From NCBI GenBank assembly GCA_965214585.1, contig OZ243957.1, positions 1,426,001-1,490,000 of the forward strand: 64,000 nt of DNA, written 5' to 3'. Positions within the stretch are counted from its first letter, which is position 1, and each line of letters starts with the position of its first letter. The position numbers were made by a program, and so were the translations under genes. This stretch comes from JAHCHG01 sp965214585 (GTDB lineage: Bacteria; Acidobacteriota; Blastocatellia; Pyrinomonadales; Pyrinomonadaceae). The notes below the pieces were generated by a model, which was not told where the DNA came from, did no database searches, and saw only the letters and a list, made by a program, of their open reading frames with translations. Below are positions 7,424 through 15,878 of the stretch, in pieces.

Positions 7424-9394
7424 ATGACTCGTTTCTCTCGAATTATTTTTTCACTCGGCTTGATTTTTATTATTTCTTCAAGCGTTTTTGCGTCGGGCGA
7501 CGAAGCACCGAATTGGCTGCGTCAGGCGGCTGCGGTGCAAACGCCCGTTTACAAAAAGGACGTTCCGGCGGTAGTTTTGCTGGACGAGGAAATTGTCACG
7601 CTCGAAGACGGAAAAGTTGTCACAATTGAAAATTTCGCCGTTAAAATTTTAACGCGCGAAGGACGCGATTTTGCGACGGCGAGTGCTTTTTATCTGGCAA
7701 GTTTCGGGAAAATCCGCGATATGAACGCGTGGGTGATTCGCCCGGACAAAACGAGCAGGGAATACGGCAAAAAGAGCGTCGTTGACCGCATTTCCGATCC
7801 CGATGACGTTTACGACGAATACCGCATCAAACTTATTGACGCGTCGGGCGATGTTGATGCCGGATACGTTTTCGGCTACACGGTAGTTTCCGAAGACAAA
7901 CCGCTTTTTTATCAGGACATCTGGCAGTTTCAAGGCAGACTGCCCGCGATAACTTCGCGTTACACTTTAAATTTGCCGTCCGGCTGGAACGCTTCGAGCA
8001 TTACTTTTAATCATCAAAACGTCCAGCCGAAAATCAGCGGCACGAGCTACACTTGGGAACTTTCCAATCTTGCACCGATTCCGCCCGAACCGATGAGTCC
8101 GGCGATCAAAAATCTCGCGCCGCACATTGCCATCAATTACCAGCCGGAAAGCAACGCACAGGTTACAAATCGCGTTTTCGCCGATTGGACGGAAGTTTCG
8201 CGGTGGGCAAGCCAAATGTATGATCCGCAGGTTGTCCTCAACGATGAAGTCGCGGCAAAAGCCAGAGAATTGACGGCGAATCAGGCAACCGAACTCGAAA
8301 AAATCCGCGCCATCGGTCATTTCGTTCAGAATTTGCAGTATATCTCGATAGACATCGGCGTTGGTTACGGCAACGGTTATCGCCCGCGCCCTTCAAATTT
8401 GGTTTTAAGCCGCGGTTATGGCGACTGCAAAGACAAGGCGACTCTGATGCGGGCGATGCTCAAATCAATAAACATCGAAGCGTATCCGATTGCGATCTAT
8501 TCGGGCGATCCGACTTATGTTCGCGCCGAATGGGTCTCGCCAAGACAATTTAATCACTGCATTATCGCCGTCAAAGTTTCCGACAAAACCGAATCGCCGA
8601 CGATTATCAACGACAAAAATCTCGGACGGCTTTTGATTTTCGACGCAACCGATCCGTTTACGCCGGTTGGCGATCTGCCCGATTATTTGCAGGGAAGTTC
8701 CGCTTTGATTATCGCCGGAGATAAAGGAACTTTGGCAAAAATGCCTGTTACGCCGCCCGAATTCAACGCTTGGAATCGAAAAATCGAAGTAAATTTAACA
8801 GAAGACGGAAGCATCAAGGGAAAGATCAGCGAAAACGCCAACGGTCAGCAGTCAACACAGGCTCGCGCAATGTTCAGAACGCTTTCCGCCGCCGATGTAA
8901 ACCAGTTGTTCGAGCGATGGCTGACGCGCGGAGCAACTGCTGCCAAACTCGAAAAACTCACTTCTACAAACGACGATGCAACCGCAACCTTCGACCTCGA
9001 CATTGAATTTTCCGCCGCGCATTACGGGCAGTTAATGCAGAATCGTCTGCTTGTTTTCAAACCGGCAATCGTCAATCGCGCCAATTCGATTTATCTGACC
9101 GAAAAAGAGCGCACACATCCGGTTCTAATTGACAGCGAAACATTCAGCGAAACGGCGACTTTTAATTTGCCCGCCGGATTCGTCGTTGACGAAGTTCCCG
9201 ACGCTGTAAATATCGAAACGGCTTTTGGAAAATACAAAACGAATTACGAAATCAAAGACGGAAAACTCGTTTACACGCGCAAACTGACGATGAACCGAAC
9301 AACCGTCGCGGCGGCAAAATACGATTCGGTGCGAAATTTCTACACGCAAATTCTCGCGGCTGAACAATCGCCCGTCGTGCTTTTGCGAAAATAG
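7424..9394 (+). CDS. Exported DUF3857 and transglutaminase-like protein, catalytic triad intact
   Basis: A 656-residue protein with signal peptide MTRFSRIIFSLGLIFIISSSVFA. Residues of about 60-250 form the DUF3857 domain. The transglutaminase-like core follows with GYGDCKDKATLMRAML (Cys335), FNHCIIAV (His378) and FDATDPF (Asp407), the Cys-His-Asp triad of papain-like transglutaminases and proteases. A beta-rich C-terminal domain ends the protein. A cggagg-type Shine-Dalgarno precedes the ATG. It is a paralogue of the gene just upstream, from which it is separated only by a palindromic repeat. The substrate is unknown; peptide cleavage or cross-linking in the periplasm is inferred from the fold. 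Confidence 0.9.
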   Translation: MTRFSRIIFSLGLIFIISSSVFASGDEAPNWLRQAAAVQTPVYKKDVPAVVLLDEEIVTLEDGKVVTIENFAVKILTREGRDFATASAFYLASFGKIRDMNAWVIRPDKTSREYGKKSVVDRISDPDDVYDEYRIKLIDASGDVDAGYVFGYTVVSEDKPLFYQDIWQFQGRLPAITSRYTLNLPSGWNASSITFNHQNVQPKISGTSYTWELSNLAPIPPEPMSPAIKNLAPHIAINYQPESNAQVTNRVFADWTEVSRWASQMYDPQVVLNDEVAAKARELTANQATELEKIRAIGHFVQNLQYISIDIGVGYGNGYRPRPSNLVLSRGYGDCKDKATLMRAMLKSINIEAYPIAIYSGDPTYVRAEWVSPRQFNHCIIAVKVSDKTESPTIINDKNLGRLLIFDATDPFTPVGDLPDYLQGSSALIIAGDKGTLAKMPVTPPEFNAWNRKIEVNLTEDGSIKGKISENANGQQSTQARAMFRTLSAADVNQLFERWLTRGATAAKLEKLTSTNDDATATFDLDIEFSAAHYGQLMQNRLLVFKPAIVNRANSIYLTEKERTHPVLIDSETFSETATFNLPAGFVVDEVPDAVNIETAFGKYKTNYEIKDGKLVYTRKLTMNRTTVAAAKYDSVRNFYTQILAAEQSPVVLLRK

Positions 9395-9397
9395 TTG

Positions 9398-9436
9398 ATT
9401 TATGTAACGCCACCATCTTGGTAGCGTTACATAAAT
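9398..9436. repeat. Short hairpin related to the 120-bp repeat, between convergent genes
   Basis: Arms atttatgtaacgc (9398-9410) and gcgttacataaat (9424-9436) are perfect reverse complements. The inner sequence ccaccatcttggta keeps the catctt loop of the larger repeat family. It looks like a minimal member and sits between the transglutaminase-like gene and the opposing topoisomerase gene, where it may act as a terminator although it lacks a long T run. Confidence 0.75.
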
Positions 9437-9445
9437 CCTGCCTCT

Positions 9446-10504
9446 TTATTCGTTAGTTTGAAAAAGTTTTATCAAAGCCGCTTCTTCCGGTTCAAATTCG
9501 GCTTTTATTTTCTTTACTTTACGTTTCTTCTTAGGGATAAATTCCTCCAAAGTTACGCCTTTTTGGTAAGAATCAATAATCGCCGGATGAATATACGAAC
9601 TGCGGCAGACGCTCGGAGTGTTTCCCAATTGTTTGGCGACCTTTTTTACTGCTTTGACGATATTTTTCTTCAAAACCTTCTCATCGTCGCAGCAGCCGAT
9701 CTCCGCTAGTTCGAGCGCGGCGAGAAGCGTTCCGCCCCACGTCCGAAAATCTTTGGCGGAAAATTCCGGCGCGGTCAGTTCTTTTAAGTATTTATTAACA
9801 TCTCTGGCTTTTATCGAATAGGTTTTGCCGTCTTCGCCGACGTATTTGAAAAGTTTACGCTTGCCTTTGAGTTCCTTTAGCTGCTTCATCAACTTAGCGA
9901 GGTCTTTGTCAACCATCACTTTGCGCTGTTTAATGCTGTGTTTGCCGACGAAATTAAAGACCAACTTACCGTTGCTTTTGATTTCCAGATGTTTATGTTG
10001 AAGCGTCGTAATGCCGAATGTGCGGTATTTCTTGACGCTTTTCGGCGAACCCATCCGAATATAAAGCTGATTTATCAGCCGCGTCATCAACGCCAGAATT
10101 TTTTCGCGCGGAAAGCCTTCAAGTTCTAAATGTTTATTGGTAATCTTCCGCAGATTCGGCAGATGTTCGCCGAATCGTTCGATTTTTTCGTATTTCTTTT
10201 TCTCTTGTTTCGCCCTGTATTTTTCGCTGTAAAGATACTGCACGCGCCCCGCCGTGTCCATTCCGACGGCTTGCAGATTCGAGCGCGAAGACGGCGAAAT
10301 CCGCACATATTTCCACGCCGGCGGAATGACTAAATTTTTTATGCGCTCCAGATGTTTCTCGTTTGTTATTTTTTTTCCGTCAACATCCACATAACGAAAA
10401 CCTCTCGATTTCGTTCCCTTTCGCTGCCACCATTTATCCCGCTTGTTCGTAATAATTCGCTCCTTTGCCTTTTTTCTCTTGGAAGGACTTAACCTTTTTC
10501 CCAT
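9446..10504 (-). CDS. DNA topoisomerase IB
   Basis: A 352-residue poxvirus-like type IB topoisomerase, which relaxes supercoils through a 3'-phosphotyrosine bond. The N-terminal part holds the bacterial signature VIPPAWKYVRISP followed by GMDTAGRVQYLYSEKYRAKQ. The catalytic domain contains YIRMGSPKSVKKYRTFGITTLQHKHLEI, the Arg-Thr-Trp-Gly segment FRTWGGTLLAALELAE, and near residue 304 the active-site tyrosine in CRSSYIHPAIIDSY. The C-terminal tail is rich in Lys and Arg. Type IB enzymes are sporadic in bacteria; length and motifs here look complete. Confidence 0.93.
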   Translation of the reverse strand: MGKRLSPSKRKKAKERIITNKRDKWWQRKGTKSRGFRYVDVDGKKITNEKHLERIKNLVIPPAWKYVRISPSSRSNLQAVGMDTAGRVQYLYSEKYRAKQEKKKYEKIERFGEHLPNLRKITNKHLELEGFPREKILALMTRLINQLYIRMGSPKSVKKYRTFGITTLQHKHLEIKSNGKLVFNFVGKHSIKQRKVMVDKDLAKLMKQLKELKGKRKLFKYVGEDGKTYSIKARDVNKYLKELTAPEFSAKDFRTWGGTLLAALELAEIGCCDDEKVLKKNIVKAVKKVAKQLGNTPSVCRSSYIHPAIIDSYQKGVTLEEFIPKKKRKVKKIKAEFEPEEAALIKLFQTNE

Positions 10505-10606
10505 TTTGATCCCTTGTTCGTATATTTTTCGGCTCTCAAATTATTCGTTAAAATCAGAATTATTTGTAGAAAAAGTATATAAAAAATGGTATTCTAAATG
10601 CAACTT

Positions 10607-10622
10607 GTTTCACAGATGAAAC
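10607..10622. promoter_or_regulatory. Palindrome in the leader of the small HTH-like gene, possible operator
   Basis: The sequence gtttca-caga-tgaaac is a 6-base inverted repeat with a 4-base spacer, 32 bases before the ATG at 10654. An extended -10-like TGGTATTCT lies just upstream at 10587-10595, so the palindrome would sit at the transcript start. The same half-sites gtttca and tgaaac recur with a 4-base spacer downstream of the gene at 11234-11249. Confidence 0.45.
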
Positions 10623-10653
10623 ATCAAAATTAACAAGTTAAGAGGTAAGAAAA

Positions 10654-11202
10654 ATGAATAAAAATATAAACTTAAAATTAGTTGAAACGGAAGAAACAGT
10701 TCGGACGAAAAAGGACGCGATCTTGTCGCTTTACAATTCGGGAACAACGGAAATCGAAGCGATTGCGGCAGTTTCCGGCGCGAAGCCGAGTTACGTCGGT
10801 TCGGTTCTGCAAAAAGAAGGTTTGATTGATAATTATTTCGATTTATACACTTCGACGGCGCATCCGATGAATGTCTATTCAAAACATTTTCGCGGCAAAT
10901 TGGGCTTTAAGGACGTTTTTACGGCGCGTCGAAGTGTGCGCGAATTGGAACGCTCGCACCGCAAATTCGCCGACGACGCAGACCGCGCCGGACAGCATCA
11001 CACGCTCGAAATGGCTCTGACGATGCTTGACCGCGCACGCTGGACTGGCAAAATGGAAGAAGCTGAAGTTTACCGCCGCTGGCTCGTCAGCAAACTCAGC
11101 GCACCGCTTGCAAAACTCGGCGATGCGGAACAGTTGAACGAAGTTAAAAAGGAAAATGTTGAAGAAAAAAGTGAGCAAATGAAGTTGAAATTAGCGGCGT
11201 AA
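10654..11202 (+). CDS. Small protein with N-terminal HTH-like region, function unknown
   Basis: A 182-residue basic cytoplasmic protein. Residues 22-55 (ILSLYNSGTTEIEAIAAVSG then PSYVGSVLQKEGLI) look like a helix-turn-helix of the kind found in site-specific DNA-binding proteins: a helix, a turn and a recognition-like helix. The middle part, with many Arg and His residues, is helical and could contact nucleic acid or be an oligomerisation region; the tail is Lys/Glu rich. I do not recognise a named family. Shine-Dalgarno AAGAGG precedes the ATG. It is monocistronic, flanked by matching palindromes, which fits possible self-regulation, but this is inference. Confidence 0.7.
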   Translation: MNKNINLKLVETEETVRTKKDAILSLYNSGTTEIEAIAAVSGAKPSYVGSVLQKEGLIDNYFDLYTSTAHPMNVYSKHFRGKLGFKDVFTARRSVRELERSHRKFADDADRAGQHHTLEMALTMLDRARWTGKMEEAEVYRRWLVSKLSAPLAKLGDAEQLNEVKKENVEEKSEQMKLKLAA

Positions 11203-11228
11203 TTTTTTTCAAAATATATTTTTTGTGC

Positions 11229-11257
11229 AGAGCGTTTCATACTTGAAACACTCTTTC
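11229..11257 (+). terminator. Terminator-like hairpin after the HTH-like gene
   Basis: Arms agagcgtttca (11229-11239) and tgaaacactct (11244-11254) pair around a 4-base loop with one mismatch and are followed by a few T. The stem reuses the gtttca/tgaaac half-sites present in the gene's leader. Confidence 0.6.
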
Positions 11258-11296
11258 TTAAATAGTAAAATAGATACTAAAATAATAATTGTTTAC

Positions 11297-11430
11297 GACT
11301 GGAGCGCGGGGCGTTCCCGCTTGCAATGAGCGCAGAGCGCGAAAAAGTCGGTATAACTGAAACTTTTGAGTTTTCAACGGTTTTCCGTCGCTCGCGCGAC
11401 GGTTGCAAGCGGGACGCTTGCGCTCCAGTC
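11297..11430. repeat. Palindromic repeat upstream of ruvB
   Basis: Left arm 11297-11326 (gactggagcgcggggcgttc onward) and right arm 11403-11430 (ttgcaagcgggacgcttgcg onward) are imperfect reverse complements about 28 bases long. The loop holds further GC-rich short palindromes such as tcgctcgcgcga near 11391. It ends 20 bases before the ruvB start, so the ruvB transcript probably begins inside or downstream of it. Confidence 0.8.
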
Positions 11431-11450
11431 AGTTTAAAGGGAAATAATAT

Positions 11451-12506
11451 ATGACTTTAGAATTAGTAGAAAGTCCGGTTCGGCAAAGCGGTCTGAAAAT
11501 CGGCGAAGCGACCATCGAGGACGCGGCGGCGGAACAGAGTTTGCGCCCGAAAAATCTGGACGAATACATCGGGCAGACGAAAATCGTCAATAATTTGCGG
11601 ATATTTTTGAAGGCGGCTCTGCGGCGAAGCGAAGCACTCGATCACGTTTTGTTTTTCGGTCCGCCGGGATTGGGAAAAACGAGTTTGGCGATGATTATTG
11701 CCAATGAATTAGGCACGAATCTGAAAACCGTCAGCGCACCTTCGGTTGAAAAAGCGGGCGATTTGGCGGCGATCTTAACGAATGTCGAAGAGGGCGACGT
11801 TTTGTTCATTGACGAAATTCACCGTCTGCGTCCGCAAATCGAGGAGATTCTTTATCCGGCGATGGAGGATTTTAATTTGGATCTGATGATCGGCGAAGGA
11901 ACGGCGGCGCGTTCGATAAAGATCGAACTGCCGAAATTTACCCTTGTCGGCGCAACAACCAGAGCGGGAATGATTTCCGCGCCGCTTCGCGGGCGTTTCG
12001 GCATTCTCAATCATCTGGATTTTTATCCGCCTAAGGATTTGGAAATAATCATTCACCGTTCGGCTGAGATTTTAGGGGTTGAAATTGAAGGAAGCGGCGC
12101 AAACGAACTTGCCAAGCGTTCACGCGGAACGCCCAGAATCGCCAATCGCCTTTTGCGCCGCGTGCGCGATTACGCCGAAGTTTTAGGCGACGGAAGAATC
12201 ACGGGCGAGATGACCAAACGCGCTTTAGACCGTATGGAAGTTGACCGTTTCGGTTTGGACGAAGTTGACCGCAAACTGCTTCTTTCGATAATCGAAAAAT
12301 TCGACGGCGGACCCGTCGGAGTCGGCACAATTTCGGCTTCGATCAGCGAAGACCGCGATTCTATCGAAGAAATGATCGAACCGTATTTAATTCAAATCGG
12401 TTTATTAAACAGAACGCCGCGCGGCAGAATCGTAACAAACGCCTGCTACGAACACTTCGGTTTCGAGCCGCCGTTCGTTGAAGAAATTCAGGCGATGGCA
12501 AGCTAA
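11451..12506 (+). CDS. ruvB: Holliday junction branch migration helicase RuvB
   Basis: A 351-residue AAA+ ATPase of normal RuvB length that drives Holliday junction migration with RuvA. It has the conserved start SLRPKNLDEYIGQ, Walker A GPPGLGKTSLA (residues 70-80), Walker B VLFIDEIHRLRP, sensor motif LVGATTRAGMISAPLRGRFG, the arginine-rich GTPRIANRLLRRVRDYAEV and the C-terminal winged helix with GPVGVGTISASISE and TPRGRIVT. The weak aaaggg Shine-Dalgarno lies nine bases upstream. No ruvA or ruvC is adjacent. Confidence 0.98.
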   Translation: MTLELVESPVRQSGLKIGEATIEDAAAEQSLRPKNLDEYIGQTKIVNNLRIFLKAALRRSEALDHVLFFGPPGLGKTSLAMIIANELGTNLKTVSAPSVEKAGDLAAILTNVEEGDVLFIDEIHRLRPQIEEILYPAMEDFNLDLMIGEGTAARSIKIELPKFTLVGATTRAGMISAPLRGRFGILNHLDFYPPKDLEIIIHRSAEILGVEIEGSGANELAKRSRGTPRIANRLLRRVRDYAEVLGDGRITGEMTKRALDRMEVDRFGLDEVDRKLLLSIIEKFDGGPVGVGTISASISEDRDSIEEMIEPYLIQIGLLNRTPRGRIVTNACYEHFGFEPPFVEEIQAMAS

Positions 12507-12524
12507 AAATTCGTAAATAGTTAA

Positions 12525-12794
12525 TAGTAAATGGTAAATAGCAAAGAAGACTTTCCTGACTATTAAAGAATTTTCTAACAACGGAACGCCGGCAGCAAAC
12601 GCCTCAGCGTTTGAGCAAAGTTAATCAGCTTTAAATTTTACTTGATACTTATAATTTATCGAGTTTGCTTTCGTGCTAGGCACTCATTGCCGGCAAGCTG
12701 CCGGCGTTCCGTTTGTCGAAAATCTGATTTTATCTGATTTTCGTGATTTACTGATAGTAAATGGTAAATAGCAAAGAAGACTTTCCTGACTATT
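12525..12794. repeat. 41-bp direct repeats bracketing a palindrome
   Basis: The 308-base gap after ruvB contains no gene. A 41-base direct repeat occurs at 12525-12565 and 12754-12794 and begins atagtaaatggtaaatagca. Between the copies lies an inverted repeat with 17-base perfect arms, aacggaacgccggcagc at 12581-12597 and its complement at 12697-12713. The inner arms end in ccggcgttcc, resembling the 120-bp repeat family. The layout looks like a palindromic element bracketed by a duplicated flank. Confidence 0.85.
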
Positions 12795-12814
12795 TACCAT
12801 TTACTATTTGCAAT

Positions 12815-15658
12815 TTACTTCTTCAATAGATTTCCTTCCGCATCCAAATAAACGATAGATTGCCCCAAATTTTCGATTTCTCTGAGTTTCGAGTCAATTA
12901 CGCTTTTGTCGCCGACAACGACGATTGCCATTTTATCGGGCGTTAAGTATTTGTTCGCCACGCGATTTACGTCCGCTAAAGTTACTTTTTCGATATTTTT
13001 GATGTAATCGTTAAAGTAAGTTTCCGGCAGATCGTAAACTACCAGATCGTCAAGCCGTCCGCCGATTTGTCCGGCGGTTTCAAAACCGCGCGGAAAACTT
13101 CGGACAAGACTCTGTTTGTTGTATTCGAGTTCAGACTGCGTAACCGGAATTGCGCCGCGAATTCCGTTGAGTTCTTTTAAGAATTCGACGACGGATTCTT
13201 TTGTTACGGCAGTTTGAACGCCCGCGCTGGCGATAAAAGGTCCGGCGTTGCGTCGGAAAGCAAAGACCGAACGTGCGCCGTAAGTGTAGCCTTTATCTTC
13301 GCGCAGATTCATATTTACGCGGGCGGAAAATTGTCCGCCGAGAATCTGGTTCATCACCAAAAGCGGAAAATAATCAGCCGAATTTCTCGGAACGCCGATC
13401 TGACCGATATTGATAATGCTTTGCGCCGCGCCCGGTTTGTCAACAAGGTAAATCGTTGCTTTATCGGCAGTTGCGGCTTCCGGCAAAGTTATCGGTTTGA
13501 TGCTTCCCTCTTTCCAGTTTGAAAATTTCGACTCTAATTTTGCGGTCAGAGTTTTCATATCCGTATCGCCGACGACGATCAGAGTTGCATTGTTCGGACG
13601 ATAAAAAGATTCGTGATTATTGACCACATCATCGCGCGTAATCGCCTTGATTGACGCTTCATTCGGCGAAATGCCGTAAGGATGCTTATCGGTGTAAAGA
13701 ATTTTGTTATACACGAGTTCGGCAATCGCACTCGGATTATCTTTACGCTGAAGAAGCGATACGAGAACGCGGCGGCGATACGTTTCGATCTCATCGGTCG
13801 GAAAAGTCGGATTTTGAATAACGTCGGCGAAAATATCCAGAGCTTTGTCAAAATGTTTGGTCAAAGTCTGTAATCTAACGCTCGAAGAATCGTTGTTGCT
13901 TGATGTTCCGATGCCCGTGCCGATTGATTGAAGTTCGTTGGCGATCTCAACCGCCGTGCGGTTTTTCGTTCCTTCGTTCAAAAGCGAAGCCGTAACGCTG
14001 TTCAAGCCGGCTTTGTTCAGCGGATCGTAATCCGAACCCGTCTCAAACACCATATTCATCGAAACGATCGGCAGTTCGTCCTGCTGAACGAGCCAGACAT
14101 CCAGACCGTTTTTGAGTTTGGCTTTTTGAATTGCGGGCAGATTAAACTTAGGAGTCGCGCCGCCTTTCGGTTGGTTTTTACGCCAATCTTCCTGAGATTT
14201 ATTTTCCATTTCGGCATCCGATTTTTTCATCGAATCGTCCATTTTTTCCGATTTTTTCATTTCGTCCTTATCTTCCGCAGAATCTTTCCCCATGCGGACG
14301 GAAGGTGCTTTGCGGTCTTTCGGACGCGGCACGATTGTCATTGCCAGATGATTATCATTCAGATATTCATTCGCCACGCGCTTGACATCCGCCGCTGTTA
14401 CGGCGCGATAGCGGTCAAGATCGGCTTGAAAATAATCGGGCTTGCCGAGAAATGTCGCATACGAATTAAGCTGATCGGCTTTGCCGAGAATCGTCTGCAT
14501 ACCAAAGATCGAAGAAGATTCATAGCCGTTCAAGGCGCGTGTCATTTCATCCGCCGTCGGTGCTTCTTTTTTGATTCTTTCGATCTCAGCCCAAATTTCC
14601 TTTTCGATCTGATCGGTTGTTTGTCCGGGTTTAGCCGTCGAAGAAATCTGAAACAAGCCAGAAAGTTCTCTGGCGTAATTAAACGCCGAAACGTCCTGCG
14701 AAATCTGTTTGTCGTAAACGAGATTTTTTTGCAGTCTCGAACCTCTGCCGGCGGTTAAAATGCGCGACAAAATATCGAGCGCGGGTTCGTCTTTGCTATA
14801 CGCTTCGGATGTGTGCCAAGCTAAATAAAGACGCGGCAGTTGGACGGAATCTTCCATTTGATAACGAATCGTTCCGTTAATACGCGGCATCGGCGGATTC
14901 GGGCGTTCGATTTTTGTCGTTCCCGTCGGAATCGAGCCGAAGTATTTTTCCGCTAAAGCCATCGCTTCTTTTTCTTCAAAATCTCCCGCGATAACCAGCG
15001 AAGCGTTGTTCGGCGCGTAATATTTACGGAAAAACGCTTTTACGTCTTCCATCGAAGCCGCGTTCAGATCAGCCAAAGAGCCGATTGTCGTCCAGTTATA
15101 CGGATGCTCGCGCGGATAGATCAATTCGGACATTTTTTCAAAAGCCGTGCCGTAAGGCTGATTGTCATATCGCTGACGGCGTTCGTTCTGCACGACGCTG
15201 CGCTGATTGTCGAGTTTTTCAATCGTCATCGCGTCAAGCAAAAATCCCATACGGTCTGATTCGAGCCAAAGCGCGAGTTCGAGAAAGTTTGACGGAACAA
15301 CTTCGTAATAATTCGTTCTGTCCGGGTTTGTCGAACCGTTAATATTTGCGCCGGCTTCTTGAAGCGGACCGAAATAATCTTTGTTGTAATGCTTCGAGCC
15401 TTGAAACATCATATGTTCAAAGAGATGCGCGAAACCCGTTTTGCCCGGCTCTTCGTTTTTCGAGCCGACGTGATACCAAAGATTCACCGCCACAATCGGC
15501 GTTGATTTATCCTGATGCAAAATCACGCGCAAACCGTTTTTCAGTTTGGCTTCCTTGTAATTTATCGGCGGCAGTTTATCGTTTTTTTGTGCAGTAACTA
15601 CTGTTGTCATAAGTAAAATAATAGAGAACAGAAATGCGAACATCTTCCTAGAATTCAT
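12815..15658 (-). CDS. Exported M16-family zinc metallopeptidase, two tandem halves
   Basis: A 947-residue insulinase/pitrilysin-type protease with signal peptide MNSRKMFAFLFSIILLMTTVVTA. The N-terminal half carries the inverted zinc motif HLFEHMMF (His78, Glu81, His82) followed by the downstream glutamate in VVQNERRQ. The C-terminal half repeats the fold but has NSVTASLLNEGTK in place of the zinc motif, so it is the usual inactive clamshell partner. The halves are joined by a charged Met/Lys/Asp/Glu-rich linker of about 40 residues near 465-505. Bacterial relatives such as PqqL degrade peptides in the periplasm. It lies alone on the minus strand. Confidence 0.94.
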   Translation of the reverse strand: MNSRKMFAFLFSIILLMTTVVTAQKNDKLPPINYKEAKLKNGLRVILHQDKSTPIVAVNLWYHVGSKNEEPGKTGFAHLFEHMMFQGSKHYNKDYFGPLQEAGANINGSTNPDRTNYYEVVPSNFLELALWLESDRMGFLLDAMTIEKLDNQRSVVQNERRQRYDNQPYGTAFEKMSELIYPREHPYNWTTIGSLADLNAASMEDVKAFFRKYYAPNNASLVIAGDFEEKEAMALAEKYFGSIPTGTTKIERPNPPMPRINGTIRYQMEDSVQLPRLYLAWHTSEAYSKDEPALDILSRILTAGRGSRLQKNLVYDKQISQDVSAFNYARELSGLFQISSTAKPGQTTDQIEKEIWAEIERIKKEAPTADEMTRALNGYESSSIFGMQTILGKADQLNSYATFLGKPDYFQADLDRYRAVTAADVKRVANEYLNDNHLAMTIVPRPKDRKAPSVRMGKDSAEDKDEMKKSEKMDDSMKKSDAEMENKSQEDWRKNQPKGGATPKFNLPAIQKAKLKNGLDVWLVQQDELPIVSMNMVFETGSDYDPLNKAGLNSVTASLLNEGTKNRTAVEIANELQSIGTGIGTSSNNDSSSVRLQTLTKHFDKALDIFADVIQNPTFPTDEIETYRRRVLVSLLQRKDNPSAIAELVYNKILYTDKHPYGISPNEASIKAITRDDVVNNHESFYRPNNATLIVVGDTDMKTLTAKLESKFSNWKEGSIKPITLPEAATADKATIYLVDKPGAAQSIINIGQIGVPRNSADYFPLLVMNQILGGQFSARVNMNLREDKGYTYGARSVFAFRRNAGPFIASAGVQTAVTKESVVEFLKELNGIRGAIPVTQSELEYNKQSLVRSFPRGFETAGQIGGRLDDLVVYDLPETYFNDYIKNIEKVTLADVNRVANKYLTPDKMAIVVVGDKSVIDSKLREIENLGQSIVYLDAEGNLLKK

Positions 15659-15878
15659 TGTAAAACTCCTTTTAGTTTTTATTTTGTTTAGTTTTTTTTA
15701 ATTTTAGACCTTTGGTTATACGGAAAGCAAACGGAAAAGGTTTTGAAATGAATTTTGGAATGATTGGAACACGGCGCGGCAATAATTTAATTTATGAAAT
15801 ATGTTTTGACCGATTCGCTGCCGATTGTGTTTCTGATAAAGATAGAAACAATCGTAAATTGCAAATCGCAAATCCGTA

